13,137 bases of DNA from Funneliformis mosseae (GCA_910592005.1 CAJVPP010002920.1:1-13137); one strand, 5' to 3'; counted from the first letter of the stretch, positions 1-8,935 are shown. Notes: generated from the sequence alone by a model not told the origin. A program made the numbers and translations.

Positions 1-138
1 TTGTTGTTTTTTATGTTTATAATATAAATAAACACTAACATGTCATATGATCGCAATTTGTTATTGCAGTCATATGACTTTTCTAGCATTAATTCGCGTT
101 TGTAGAGGGTGTGCGGATACTTTTGTCCACCCTCTGTA
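1..138 (-). mobile_element. Terminal fragment of a Tc1/mariner-like DNA transposon
   Basis: Read on the minus strand from 138, the sequence starts TA then CAGAGGGTGGACAAAAGTAT, a terminus of the kind known from Tc1-like elements (CAG start, GGACAAAAGTAT core, TA target). An 8-bp perfect inverted repeat (AGAGGGTG at 104-111, CACCCTCT at 128-135) lies subterminally. A further hairpin lies at 42-78. No transposase coding sequence is visible in the 136 bp present; the rest of the element would lie left of the window. The TA at 137-138 is the expected target-site duplication. The family assignment comes from recognising the terminus; the other end is not available to confirm it. Confidence 0.62.
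42..78. repeat. Imperfect inverted repeat (hairpin) near the Tc1-like terminus
   Basis: The arms GTCATATGATCGCAAT (42-57) and ATTGCAGTCATATGAC (63-78) are reverse complements over 16 positions with two mismatches, separated by a 5-base loop. It lies about 60 bp inside the transposon end and is probably part of its subterminal structure. Confidence 0.8.
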
Positions 139-220
139 TTTAAAAAAATTTTTTTTTTGTAATAAGAAATAAAATTTTTATATTGTATCGATTTTGTATT
201 ACTGTTATTAATAAATTTAT
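139..220. other. AT-rich spacer without identifiable feature
   Basis: This is A/T-rich sequence with A and T homopolymer runs between the Tc1-like terminus and the first recognisable LINE ORF1 reading frame. No gene, promoter or repeat could be supported here. Confidence 0.5.
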
Positions 221-1250
221 ATGATACGATATGTATTAGTCAATCATGTTCGATTTATTCTATTTTATGATCAACCAATAAACATAAACTTCCATCATGC
301 TTTTAACACCTCCACTAGGGATCTGCAAGACATCACCTTAGTTACTAAAGCTAAAGCCCTCTATATCTCTCGTTCAAATAATTATAAACCTTGACCCTTC
401 GCAGTCTTTTACTTCAAAACAGAAGCAGACCTTAACAATGCTATTAAACAATCTTTTGCATTCAGTGATAATGAACTCCAATGGTACTCAGCTGATGCGA
501 GATGTTGTCATAAATGTGATTTTCCAGAACACATTGTTATAAAATGCCTCCAAATTGTTTCATCAGTAAATGATGATCCTGTTAAACAACCTAAAACCCC
601 AATTTACAAGCTTTCCTCTGTTTAAAAACTATACAATCACTTCAAGTTAGCAGAATCTAGATTCTTGATAACGAGATACAATGACTGCCAATCCAATCAC
701 AACCAGCCACTCCTTCCCAAAGAGGGAAACAAACCTGCAATTGATAAAGGCAAGCTAAAGACAAAGGCTCCACAGGTTTTTTGATTGATGACTCAGTTCA
801 TAATCCTAATGATAATAACAATACGACCAATAATAAGCTAAACAGAATCCTTTACATGCTCGCAGGTATGCAAAAGGCTATGTCAGATCTTAAAACTCGC
901 ATTGCTAAGCTAGAAAAGGCTCAATCAACTATCTATATCTCACCTTCCTTCTCACTATCAAGCGTCCTGAATAATGGGCTTATTGCATAGCAATCTGCGT
1001 CTACCTCTACCCCTTAAAAAAGAGTTCGTATAACCAATTCCTCTTCAGATAAAGACCTTATTAAGTCACCTGTTCCCATCGACCTTAAAACACAAGCAAT
1101 TATTAAAGAACAAGCCTTTGTTATCGCTGAATAACAGAAGCAATTACAGCTCGTTAACGCCCAAATACTCGAAATCATAGCTTAGGTGCAAAAACCATCT
1201 GATTCCTTCCCACAATAATTTCACCCATTACCTAACCCACAACCATAATT
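221..1250 (+). pseudogene. LINE-1 ORF1 (gag-like nucleic-acid-binding protein), broken
   Basis: Frame 2 from ATG 221 gives an RRM-like segment (core PFAVFYFKTEADLNNAI, just after a TGA at 392). Next comes a CCHC zinc knuckle CHKCDFPEHIVIKC (C-x2-C-x4-H-x4-C) encoded at 506-547. Stops follow at 623 (TAA) and 782 (TGA). The frame then shifts near 780 to frame 1, where a likely coiled-coil helix (about 835-930, MQKAMSDLKTRIAKLEKAQ) and a Gln-rich tail are read with stops at 988, 1015, 1132, 1183, 1216 and 1246. Nearly all the stops in the tail lie where Gln fits. Known role of the family: RNA-binding ORF1p that packages the element transcript. The 5' part of ORF1, present in LINE-3, appears to be missing. 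Confidence 0.78.
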
Positions 1251-1331
1251 AATAACAATACAAATATCGATAAAAATAATAATTACAACAATAAATATAT
1301 AGAATATTCTACCAACAATCAATTTAATTCA

Positions 1332-2112
1332 AAAGGCACACCTACTATATCTTTTGCTACCCATAATGTAAATTCACTTCAATGTTCAATCAAAAACCAA
1401 TTCATTAATGATACATTCACAGATCTTAATACAGATTTCGAAGGTCTTACTGAAACATAACACAAGTCTGACCAATCCTTTCATTATATACATAACCCTA
1501 ATTACACTTCTTTTTGGAGCACCCGCCTTAACTCACACGCTGGAGTTGGCATTCTCATTAAAAAATCCTAGGCTGTTTACATCCAAAAAGCCTATCTGGA
1601 TAATGATCGATTTATCTACATAGATTTGCATTTACCTGGACATACCAAATTTTGCATCTTCTATATCTATTTACATGCTTCAACTGAATCTGATATCAAG
1701 ACGGAATGGCTTAACCTACACAAATTAATCATTAAACATGTTTATAATAGCATCAGAGTAGATTTCAAGACTGTTATCCTAGAGGACTTCAACACAAATC
1801 TCGATATCTACTAGTCACAAGTTAACAATGACAAAACCCTATACTGGTAAATGGACTTTTACAAATGGCTCTTCACATTGAACTTTCTAGACCTTTATGA
1901 CGTTTGTCATGATACACCCCAACTCACATACCATTCAGGCTTACGTAGTTCAAGAATTGACACCATTTTGTCTTACCCAACTTCACTTCAGAATTTCTTA
2001 TTCATACTTAGATCAGCCTGTCTTCTACTCGTCTGACTATAAGATCATTTTTGCGATATTCACTGATTATCATATGCAATCAAATGCTCAAGGTTGTACC
2101 TTACAAAATAAA
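1332..2112 (+). other. LINE-1 APE-type endonuclease domain
   Basis: Motifs in order: FATHNVNSL (start, Asn), GLTET (Glu), SFWSTR, AGVGILI, IYLHAS (Tyr/His region), VILEDFNT (from a GDFN-type motif), SGLRSSRIDTIL (SRID motif), then after a frame 3 to 1 shift near 2000 PVFYSSDYKIIFA. The final motif is normally SDH. Here the His codon is TAT (2038-2040), a catalytic loss reachable by one C-to-T change. In-frame stops lie at 1458 (TAA), 1569 (TAG), 1812 (TAG) and 1848 (TAA), each in a context that suits Gln. The family's role is target-site nicking for target-primed reverse transcription. Confidence 0.88.
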
Positions 2113-2900
2113 TGATAAGTTCCTAATTTAAGAGCTATGAACCCATCCAAATGGAATGAATTCACTGCATACACTAATTTTCATTATAGATGTCACAACT
2201 TGGATCGTCTTTCGAACCTTTCCACTAACAGATGCAATATAAACACTCTATAGACAAATATTAAAGCTGCCATCCTAGCTGCCAACAGATGTATCATACC
2301 TCAAGTTTGGATTTCCCCACAACAAAGAAATAAATGACCCTTTGACCAGCCTCTCTTTTATTGCAGCCAGGAAAGTTAGCTCATTCCTACTTCATTTTAA
2401 AGACTCACTTTTACAAACAAACCGTTGGCCTGAACCTCTCGAATGGTCTCATATCAAAGAAAATATGAAAAAGTTGATTGCAGAATTAAAACTTCCTACG
2501 TGTTCCTTTCCTCCCTTTCTGCGAATTGATAATATCAATGATATCAAATTAAAAATTAAGGCTCTCTACAAATCTTTAACAGCTTTAGCTAAAATTGAAA
2601 TACAAAAAATAAAAGAATCGGCTATCAAGTCCTTTATAGACAAGCGATGTGACAACCTGCAAGATGACCCTTCAAAATGATTGCCTTTATCTTAAATCAG
2701 AAGAAACGATCTATAGTGCTCGATCAACTGCTCATTACGGACAAAGACTCAGGCGATAAACATTTTACCATCGAACCAGAAGAAATCAAGAGAATCACAA
2801 TTGATCATTTCCAAATCTTCGCTGTCCCCCTAACCTCTATGTACCCTATACCCTCAGATGTTCTGAGCAATATAAACCTAAAGACTACATTAATGATCAA
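2113..2900 (+). other. LINE-1 ORF2 linker between endonuclease and RT
   Basis: Coding-like sequence continues across frames 1, 2 and 1. It includes MNPSKWNEF, ANRCIIPQVWISPQQ, a charged helical segment (2342-2677: FIAARKVSS, NRWPEPLEWSHIKENMKKL) and MIAFILNQKKRSIVLDQLL (2677 on). This layout (APE, then about 250 residues of helical linker, then RT) is usual for LINE ORF2. Stops lie at 2113 (TGA), 2116 (TAA), 2251 (TAG) and 2335 (TGA). The TGA at 2678 overlaps the next ATG (2677), marking a one-base frame change. Confidence 0.72.
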
Positions 2901-4143
2901 CACTATTTCAATCTCATATAACCTCCCACATATGATGAATAGCTTGCTGTCCTTAAAACACTTTCCAATAATAAAGCAACTGGTCCCTCTGGCATCACCA
3001 ATGAAATGATTACTCACCTTAGAGACAAGCTTCAGCGACTTCTTTGGAAACTCATCTGCATGTGCTTCACAATAGGTGATATTCCCAACAAATAGAAAAT
3101 TGCCCACATATATCCCATTCTCAAACCCATGGAATGGGAATGTGACATAACTAAAACCAGACCCATTACACTACTCAAAATTGCGCGTAAAGGCCTTGTT
3201 AAGATCATCACCAATAGACTCTCCCAAATATTAGCCAACCACAACATTCTCAAGGGAGGAAACTTCACTGGATTGCCAGGAGAATCAATGAAACTACTTA
3301 TAATAATTATCAATATACTATTAAAGGATGCTATCGAGAATAATAAAGAAATTTGGATTCTACTGTAAGACCTTTCTAAGGCTTACGATTGTATAGATTT
3401 GTCTTACCTTCATCTCAACCTAAACAAAATCAAAGTCCCTAAGTTAGCTACAGTCAACTCTTATTATAACGAACTCTATGTCCTAGACCTCAACTTCGTT
3501 ATAAGGCTATAGTGAAGATTTTAAAAGATTTGATTGGCCAATTTGATATAACAAGAGTATTTTATTATATTTATTTAAAAAATTCGTTATATCAAGAGTT
3601 CGCTATATCAAGAGTTAACTGTACTGAACTCATCATAAACTTATTTACTTCGAGAAGAAATGCTGTGTTTATCGCACAGGGAACCACTGACTTATATGAT
3701 GTCAAGATAGGTATTGACCAAGAAGAAGTTATTTTCCCTTTAATGTAGTGTATCTACCTGAACCCTTACTCTGCGAAGTAGGCTTCCTAAATAAAGGATA
3801 TATAATTGATCATACTTTGATTTTTGACATCACCTCCATGAATACCAGCACTATATCAACCTCCGTTTCGTCACTTGCATTCATGGATGATACAAACTGG
3901 GTGGCTAGTTCCAAACAAGATTTAGAAGAAATTTTACATGTTGCAGATGAATTTTATAGTCTCACCAGATCTGCACTCAACAAAGACAAATCGAAACTGT
4001 TGACGACTTGCCATGTTGATGTCCTCCCTGTTCCTATTAAATTTGGCTCAACCACTATCGATATTACTCCTGAAGAAGGGTCAGTACGGTTCTTAGGTGT
4101 GTGGATTAACAGTCAGAGAGATCAATTATTTGTCAAGAAGTAG
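2901..4143 (+). other. LINE-1 reverse transcriptase domain, split by a MITE
   Basis: N-terminal RT motifs: SNNKATGPSGITNEM, the segment before KIAHIYPI with TAG at 3093 where LINE RTs have Trp, and TRPITLL. Motif A is DLSKAYD (catalytic Asp codon 3369-3371), directly after a TAA at 3366 where Gln is usual. After the MITE come LFTSRRNAVF and GIDQEEVIFPL; the family has GIDQGEVISPL, so Gly and Ser are changed. A TAG follows at 3746 where Trp is expected. The frame then shifts near 3755, and SLAFMDDTNWVAS holds motif C with both Asp codons intact (3886-3891). FLGVWI closes the thumb-proximal part. Activity is impossible from this copy as it stands. Confidence 0.9.
3451..3621 (+). mobile_element. 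MITE copy 1, pogo/Tc1-mariner-like, 171 bp
   Basis: It begins CAGTCAACTCTTATTATAAC and its right end, reverse-complemented, reads CAGTTAACTCTTGATATAGC. The 26-bp terminal inverted repeats differ at four positions. TA dinucleotides flank it at 3449-3450 and 3622-3623 as target duplications. No coding capacity exists in 171 bp, so mobilisation by a pogo-like or mariner-like transposase elsewhere is inferred from termini and target. Removing the element and one TA joins the RT frame exactly (KVPKLA to TELIINLF), proving insertion into LINE-1. Copy 2 lies at 11763-11934 in opposite orientation. Confidence 0.92.
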
Positions 4144-5430
4144 CTCACATTTAACATGAACCATTTCATCACCTTTATGAAATATAAATCATTAATGGAC
4201 AAACAATTATTATATATTATTAATATGGTTTTGTGTCCTCTGCTAGAGTATCGTATGCAACTGACACCCCTTTCAAAAAATGAATATCATAAAATTTTCG
4301 CTCTCATATATTTACTTTTCAAACATAAAAATAAATTCGCCCTTACCCTCCCCAACACTCTTTTAAACTCCAAACAATTCTATAACTTAAGCAACCTCTG
4401 GTCACTGCAAATCAAATCCCTTTTAACTGCTCTTATTTACCAATTTAATAACTCATCCCTTTATAAGAACATCTCTTTAATTCGACTTTACTAATTACAG
4501 TCAAGCAATGTTCTTGTTATATCCCCCCTAAATTATTGACCATATTCCTTTAACAAATATTCACATAAAAACTTAATTGGTGCCTCCCTCTCCCTTATCA
4601 ACTCTTCATCTTCAAAACTTTCTTTTAATGTTTCTCCTCTCCTCATGAATAAAATTACTGGAGGTACCTAATCCATCACAAAAATCTTTTCTAGTAGTCT
4701 ACTGAAACGATATAACAAGATTCTCACTAACCATAACTTATATTTTCTAGATCAACTAATCTCTTCCTCAGGTCATCATTTAATTACTACTTCTGATTTC
4801 CTTCTCAGGGATTTTGACTATCAGTCAAAAAGATTTGGTTCATCTGATTTTTTCTATAGATTATGATAACATTGTTTTAGAAAGTTATGTACATAGATTG
4901 ATCAAACCAGCATTCAGACTAGCTTCCCCCTTATCATGTTACAAAATCAATTCTCAAGCGTTCACCTTAAATAGCCAAACGAAAGAAATAGTATCAACCT
5001 GGAACATAATGCTTAATGGTCCAACCTTCAAAAAATTATAACCGATGTCTCAAACAGTAGTTATCTCATCTGTTACCATTTCACTCACAATATCAATCAT
5101 AATAATGTTCATTAGCTTGTTAAATGTTCCAGTTATCCTCTCAGCAGACAGCCTATTTCATCTGAGCGTTGCATCATTAGTATCCCTAATGCACTGGCTT
5201 ACTTAGTTCAGACCATTCCTAAGCAATCACATACAGTCAAAAATCAACTCAAACAATCATTTAGGAAAATCTTTCGTATCACCAATATGATCTTTCACAG
5301 ATTATACAATGACCCCCCTTCAACAATTCTGCTCACTGATAACATCATTGATCTTCTTATTCAACTATCAATGCACCCACTCAAGCTTAAACAATTGCAA
5401 TCCACCTTCATTAGTACCACAGCCTTAACA
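4144..5430 (+). other. LINE-1 ORF2 region between RT and RNase H
   Basis: Frame 1 reads on from RT with stops at 4141 (TAG), 4492 (TAA), 4537 (TGA) and 4669 (TAA): segments MNHFITFMKYKSLMDKQLL, LLEYRMQLTPLSKNEYHKI, SLQIKSLLTALIYQF. A frame 2 stretch follows (4814-5041). Frame 1 then resumes with a Cys-containing part (about 5060-5140) and IPNALAYLVQTIPKQSHTV, VKNQLKQSFRKIF and LKLKQLQSTF. LINE-2 has matching Cys and LQ-x2-F positions, which supports homology. No named domain is recognised here; the family has a thumb and connection region at this position. Confidence 0.65.
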
Positions 5431-5840
5431 TTTTACCAGATGACTCCTTAATAGGACCTCAGACGGACAACTATAAAATAGGATTTGGTTGGATTTGCTT
5501 ACATCCTGATAACGGTCTATTTACCTTCAAAGCCTCACTCACAAATTGATCCTCTTCCACGCGAGCTAAAATATATGCTCTCCTCACTGCCCTCATAGTA
5601 TCCCCAAATAACGCAATAGTGGACGTCTACCTAGATAGCCAGGCAACAATTTATGGTTTTAATAAATATATGCTCTCTAACCATCTTTTTCTGAGAAAGT
5701 TTCCAATTATATGATCTGGAATATTATCCGATACATCACTGATCACCTCAACCTCCAAAGTTTTACTCTGCAAAATCAAAGCACACGCTGGAAATTATTA
5801 TAATGAAATAGCAGATAGATTAGCTAAAGATGGATGCAAT
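5431..5840 (+). other. LINE-1 RNase H domain, catalytic Glu lost
   Basis: Frame 3 gives ILPDDSL (from a TDGSL-type first motif), KIGFGWICLHPDN, SSTRAKIYALLTALIV, VDVYLDSQATIYGFNKY, LCKIKAHAGNYYNEIADRLAKDG. The family has RAE in the second motif; here the codon 5568-5570 is AAA (Lys), one G-to-A change from Glu. The third (DSQA) and fourth (IADRLAKDG) acidic positions are kept. TGA at 5547 and 5712 fall where Trp is expected; the second is confirmed by TGG in LINE-2 (7726-7728). The domain would remove template RNA during second-strand synthesis. Confidence 0.87.
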
Positions 5841-6605
5841 ACACCTCCTTTATCCTTGCTACTTAATAATATCCTCTCATCAGATCTCTCATTTTGCTTT
5901 AATAATATTCCTATTGAGATCTCTATCAGAGGTTTTCTCAAGCAACTCTTTGCCGCACAAGCTTTTGGCAACTTTCTGGATTTGAATAGGAATGATAAAC
6001 TCAGAGTGCTCACAGTTAATAAATCTATTGATTGGTTCACCATCTGGAATCTTTTTTCGATGAATACCTCTTCTCTCTTCACATCCTTTGCTTTATGTAA
6101 GCTCAAATCATTCATAATTAAAAACTTTATCGACGAACTTCCTTCACTATCACGCCTTACATTATTATGACCTGACTTGTATGAACACTGGCCTTGTGTG
6201 GGTTGCAACATTGCTACTAAAACTGCTTTCCATATTTGAACATGTCCATTGTACTCCTCGAAAATTATGGATATAATTTCAGCTACCAAAAATGATCTTA
6301 TTGACCAGCTAATCTCTTCATACAGAGCCAGATACACAGCGCACCTAACTGAACTAAAGAATGTACTCAACAACACCTTCGCATTACCTTCAAGTGCTTC
6401 TAATGGCTACACAGACATCATTCAATCCAGAATTTTATCTTTCCTGATAGATATTGTTCACAAAATAGCTGACAATAAAGAGCGATGCCTCTCCATCATT
6501 TCACGTTTGCTACTTTTCTTCCACCAAAAGCTATATAATGACGTCTAGAAATACCATTGCAACTTAATAATCGCCAAAGAGCGTTCATTGGGCATTACTA
6601 AATAA
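5841..6605 (+). other. LINE-1 ORF2 C-terminus with zinc-binding motif
   Basis: Frame 3 continues with SIRGFLKQLFAAQAFGNFLD, SIDWFTIWNLF, DLYEHWPCVGCNIATKT and a C-x2-C-x8-H-x3-C pattern (about 6195-6245), the zf-RVT-like arrangement found after RT/RNase H in many LINEs. The motif contains TGA 6237-6239 in place of a Trp that LINE-2 retains (8251-8253). Another TAG at 6546-6548 replaces Trp retained in LINE-2 (8560-8562). TGA at 6168 probably derives from Arg. The minus strand holds a 192-codon open frame over 5798-6376 that is only a shadow of this segment. Confidence 0.75.
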
Positions 6606-6956
6606 GATAAGCATAAACAAAGTGTTAGTTCACCCTGTCTCACAGACAGACATCAAGCCTCTCTTTTAACTGGGAGACTTAGATACACCTTGCGAACAAA
6701 TTTGGCTACGCGTTCTCAGATTTTTAGATAGGCATTAACATCTTCTTTATCTTTTCTTGCTGATGTTAATTTTCATTAAGTATATACTTAGTGGAGTTGA
6801 TGGAAGGGAAAGACAATGATAGGTTGATTCAAATAGGTTTGTAATATAACTACAGGGATAGCTAGTACTTAGCATAGATTTATTTTTGATTTACTTTGTA
6901 TTTCCTTATATATAAATTTAATAAAGTTACTGGCAGTACCACATCGTTAAAAAAAA
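6606..6956 (+). other. LINE-1 3' UTR and A8 tail
   Basis: This is non-coding sequence after ORF2. It shares blocks with the LINE-2 3' UTR (GATTCAAATAGGTTTGTAAT at 6826-6845 against GATTAATTCAAATGGATTTG near 9000, and the last 35 bp before the tail). It ends ATCGTT followed by eight A at 6949-6956; LINE-2 ends ATTGTT then A26. Confidence 0.75.
6920..6925 (+). terminator. Polyadenylation signal AATAAA of LINE-1
   Basis: AATAAA ends 23 bases before the A8 tail. LINE-2 has AATAAA at 9128-9133, 22 bases before its tail, so signal and spacing are kept between the two copies. Confidence 0.7.
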
Positions 6957-6962
6957 GCTAAT

Positions 6963-8640
6963 TCATATATTACTCTCAACTTGACTTATAACATTAGATC
7001 AATTGTTTAATGCCTTAGATGTAACTTAAATGACTCAGCTCTAATGAAATTTTGTAGAGATCCACCCAAATATCTAAAGTTTAAGTTTGGTGGACCAATC
7101 ACATATACAACTTATGTTAAAGGTTACAATGCTCTCACTGCTATAGTTATTGAAAGAAACAAGATATCACATCCATTAAAAAAGATATCCTTCATTATAA
7201 AACAATCTTCTGAAAATTACATAACATCTCATAATTATAAACTAAAAAGAAAAAAGTTTTTTGGAAATCCATCCTGCATACTCAAGAACTCCCTAATACT
7301 AGAGTTGCTATTTCAGATATTTTCCTTCCAAATATTTCACTAATTACAAAATGCATTACAGATATCTCTTATCAGAAAAATCTCATTGATTTATTCTAGT
7401 TACAAAATAATTTTAGTTCACCTATCTTCTATACAGATGGCTCCCTCTCAACTTCAACTACAATAGATTATAAAATGGGATTAGGATAGATTTGCCCAAA
7501 TTCTAATAGAAATCAACCAATTTCCTTTAAGGTGGTTGTTGTCAATTCTTCTTTATCTACCGAGCTGAACTTTTTGACCTTTTTTCTGTATTAATTATTT
7601 GTCCTCAATTCTCTTCACTGATAATTTTCCTTGATAACTAAGCAATTATTAATGGATACAATAATTTTTGTTTAAATAACAATTATACAATAAGGACTCG
7701 TAAAAAAATACCTAATTACAATATTTGGATATTAGTTACACATATTATCAATGAACTGCACCTCTCAGTCAAATTAATAAAAGTCAAAAGTCACTCAGGA
7801 GATCACTATAATGACATAGCTGATGCTTTAGTAAAAGTTGGATACTCTATGCTATCTTTAACTATCAAATACATAGCCTTCAAAGATTTACAACTTCTTA
7901 TCAACTTTAACCAAGTTCCTATAGAATCTTCAATTAGAAAATTCTGAAAATATATGAATGCAACTAAGCAATTCTCAACTTTCATAGATCTCAACCAAAA
8001 TTTCATATTAGCTCAATATACTCATTTTTCTGATATTAATTAGCCTACTTCTTTTTCCGTCTTCATTTCAAATATGGGTGATAATTCTACTGCCACCTCC
8101 TTTGTTCAATGATGAAAAAAGAGTTTTAAATTAAAATTATTGATCAAAGAATTACTCACAGTAAACAGATTCTCAGTTAGGCATTCTGATCTATACAAGA
8201 ACTGGTTATATATTTTTCGCAAACAATATAAGGAAAACTATAATCATTTGTGGAATTGCCTAAATAGAATACAAAATGTCATTGATATTCATATATCAAC
8301 TTGTGAATTTTTTTATAAGATCATCATTGACAAAATTGGTCAGAATGATAATTGACTCAACTTCTACCTTATTATGAAAGAGAACCTAATGAAACATTTA
8401 GACCCTTCACTCCATCCTACCACCTGTATTTATTTGGCCAAAGGAATAATCCCTAATAATATGTTAACATTGTTAAAGGAACTATTCTCCCCTTCTAATG
8501 TCAGAAACATTCTTATAGATACTTCAAATTTTTTTACTACTGCCTTCTATGATAATATCTGGATCTCTAAATATAATAAAATGATTAAAGAAGAAAAAAA
8601 ATTAGGAATTTCTAAAAGTTAAAAAAGAAAAAAGTCAAGA
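6963..8640 (+). pseudogene. LINE-2 ORF2 C-terminal fragment, broken
   Basis: Frame 3 (6963-7340) carries a Cys-x2-Cys-type segment CLRCNLNDSALMKFC and an otherwise open stretch. Frame 2 (about 7349-7560) carries DISYQKNLIDLF, TAG 7397 where LINE-1 has Gln, then RNase H motif 1, FYTDGSL. Frame 1 (about 7640-8622) carries the RNase H end and C-terminus. Stops at 7487 (TAG), 7945 (TGA), 8041 (TAG), 8110 and 8113 (TGA TGA) and 8353 (TGA) interrupt it. The C-x2-C half of the zinc motif kept in LINE-1 is lost here (WLYIFRK), while HLWNC remains. The coding end is probably shortly after GISKS (stop at 8620). Confidence 0.8.
7424..7860 (+). other. LINE-2 RNase H domain, second motif damaged
   Basis: FYTDGSL keeps the first catalytic Asp (7436-7438). 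KMGLG is followed by TAG (7487-7489) where LINE-1 has Trp. The second motif reads SLSTELN instead of a STRAEI-type sequence, consistent with a small deletion plus a frame change around 7560-7640. IINGYNNF corresponds to the DSQATIYGFNKY region of LINE-1 and is preceded by a TAA. VKSHSGDHYNDIADALVKVG keeps the fourth Asp (7822-7824). Confidence 0.8.
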
Positions 8641-8884
8641 TAAAACGTTTAATTCTTACAAAAATCCCTAAATAAATATTATTAAAATAGTCAGATTGGA
8701 TATTATTAGCAATTAAATTTGGTTTCTCTTAGACAGATTTTTTAGATAGTATTAACAGTTTCATTTGAACATCTTGTTGAAGAGTTAATTATTAGATATA
8801 GATCTTTTAATTTTTTCTAAGGGATGTTCTGGTTAAAAATGACATTACAACTGGTTGCAATCAGTGATAAATAAGTATCACAGA

Positions 8885-8902
8885 GTTGCAATTAATTGCA
8901 AC
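8885..8902. repeat. Perfect 18-bp palindrome GTTGCAATTAATTGCAAC
   Basis: The sequence equals its own reverse complement over all 18 bases. It closes the first of the two units in the hAT-like MITE. Confidence 0.95.
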
Positions 8903-8917
8903 ATTAATAAAAATTGA

Positions 8918-8935
8918 GTTACAACTAGTTGTAAC
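8918..8935. repeat. Perfect 18-bp palindrome GTTACAACTAGTTGTAAC
   Basis: The sequence equals its own reverse complement over all 18 bases. It opens the second unit of the MITE and differs from the palindrome at 8885-8902 mainly by paired transitions. Confidence 0.95.

Larger units (their letters stand above)
1260..6605 (+). pseudogene. LINE-1 ORF2 (APE-RT-RNase H polyprotein), broken
   Basis: This is the relic of the enzyme that nicks target DNA and copies element RNA into it. Domain entries below give details. The reading frame changes at least seven times: frame 3 (1260-2000), 1 (to about 2340), 2 (to 2678), 1 (to about 2860), 3 (to the MITE at 3451), 2 then 1 after it, with further shifts near 4830, 5040 and 5430, ending in frame 3. 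No ATG separates ORF1 from ORF2: frame 3 runs open from about 1248 through Asn-rich spacer straight into the endonuclease. A fused or reinitiated ORF1-ORF2 is therefore possible. The coding end is probably near the TAA at 6603, where LINE-2 homology (ERSLGITK against EKKLGISK) also approaches its end. Confidence 0.88.
221..6956 (+). mobile_element. LINE-1: degenerate non-LTR retrotransposon, 5' end incomplete
   Basis: The order of domains is that of an APE-type LINE with RNase H: ORF1 remnant with CCHC knuckle (to about 1250), APE endonuclease (1332-2112), linker, reverse transcriptase (about 2900-4140), C-terminal region, RNase H (about 5430-5840), a C-x2-C-x8-H-x3-C motif (about 6195-6245), 3' UTR with AATAAA and an A8 tail at 6949-6956. 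The left boundary is uncertain: the frame is open from ATG 221, but ORF1-like residues are recognisable only from about 300. That point lies in an internal RRM-like segment, so the element is probably 5'-truncated. A 171-bp MITE interrupts it. Stop codons and frameshifts make it non-autonomous. Confidence 0.9.

Noticed and set aside
42..78. Hairpin as a transcription terminator or small RNA gene
   Set aside because: It lies inside a Tc1-like transposon end and lacks any further support for a transcription role.
988..1850. Alternative genetic code with TAA/TAG read as Gln
   Set aside because: The same element has TAG at expected Trp positions (2940, 3093, 3746, 6546) and TGA at Trp sites, and LINE-2 keeps TGG at some of them. 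General decay explains all classes.
2805..3313. Two overlapping minus-strand open frames (100 and 93 codons)
   Set aside because: Both are shadows of the plus-strand RT N-terminal region, which has clear LINE motifs.
3512..3620. Open frame running through the MITE into the RT segment as a distinct small gene
   Set aside because: Its first part is the right half of the 171-bp MITE and its second part is RT motif B region; the open frame is accidental.
5798..6376. 192-codon open frame on the minus strand
   Set aside because: It lies antisense to the LINE-1 RNase H/C-terminal region, which aligns with LINE-2 on the plus strand. It is long only because the sense-strand decay creates few antisense stops; no domain is recognisable in it.
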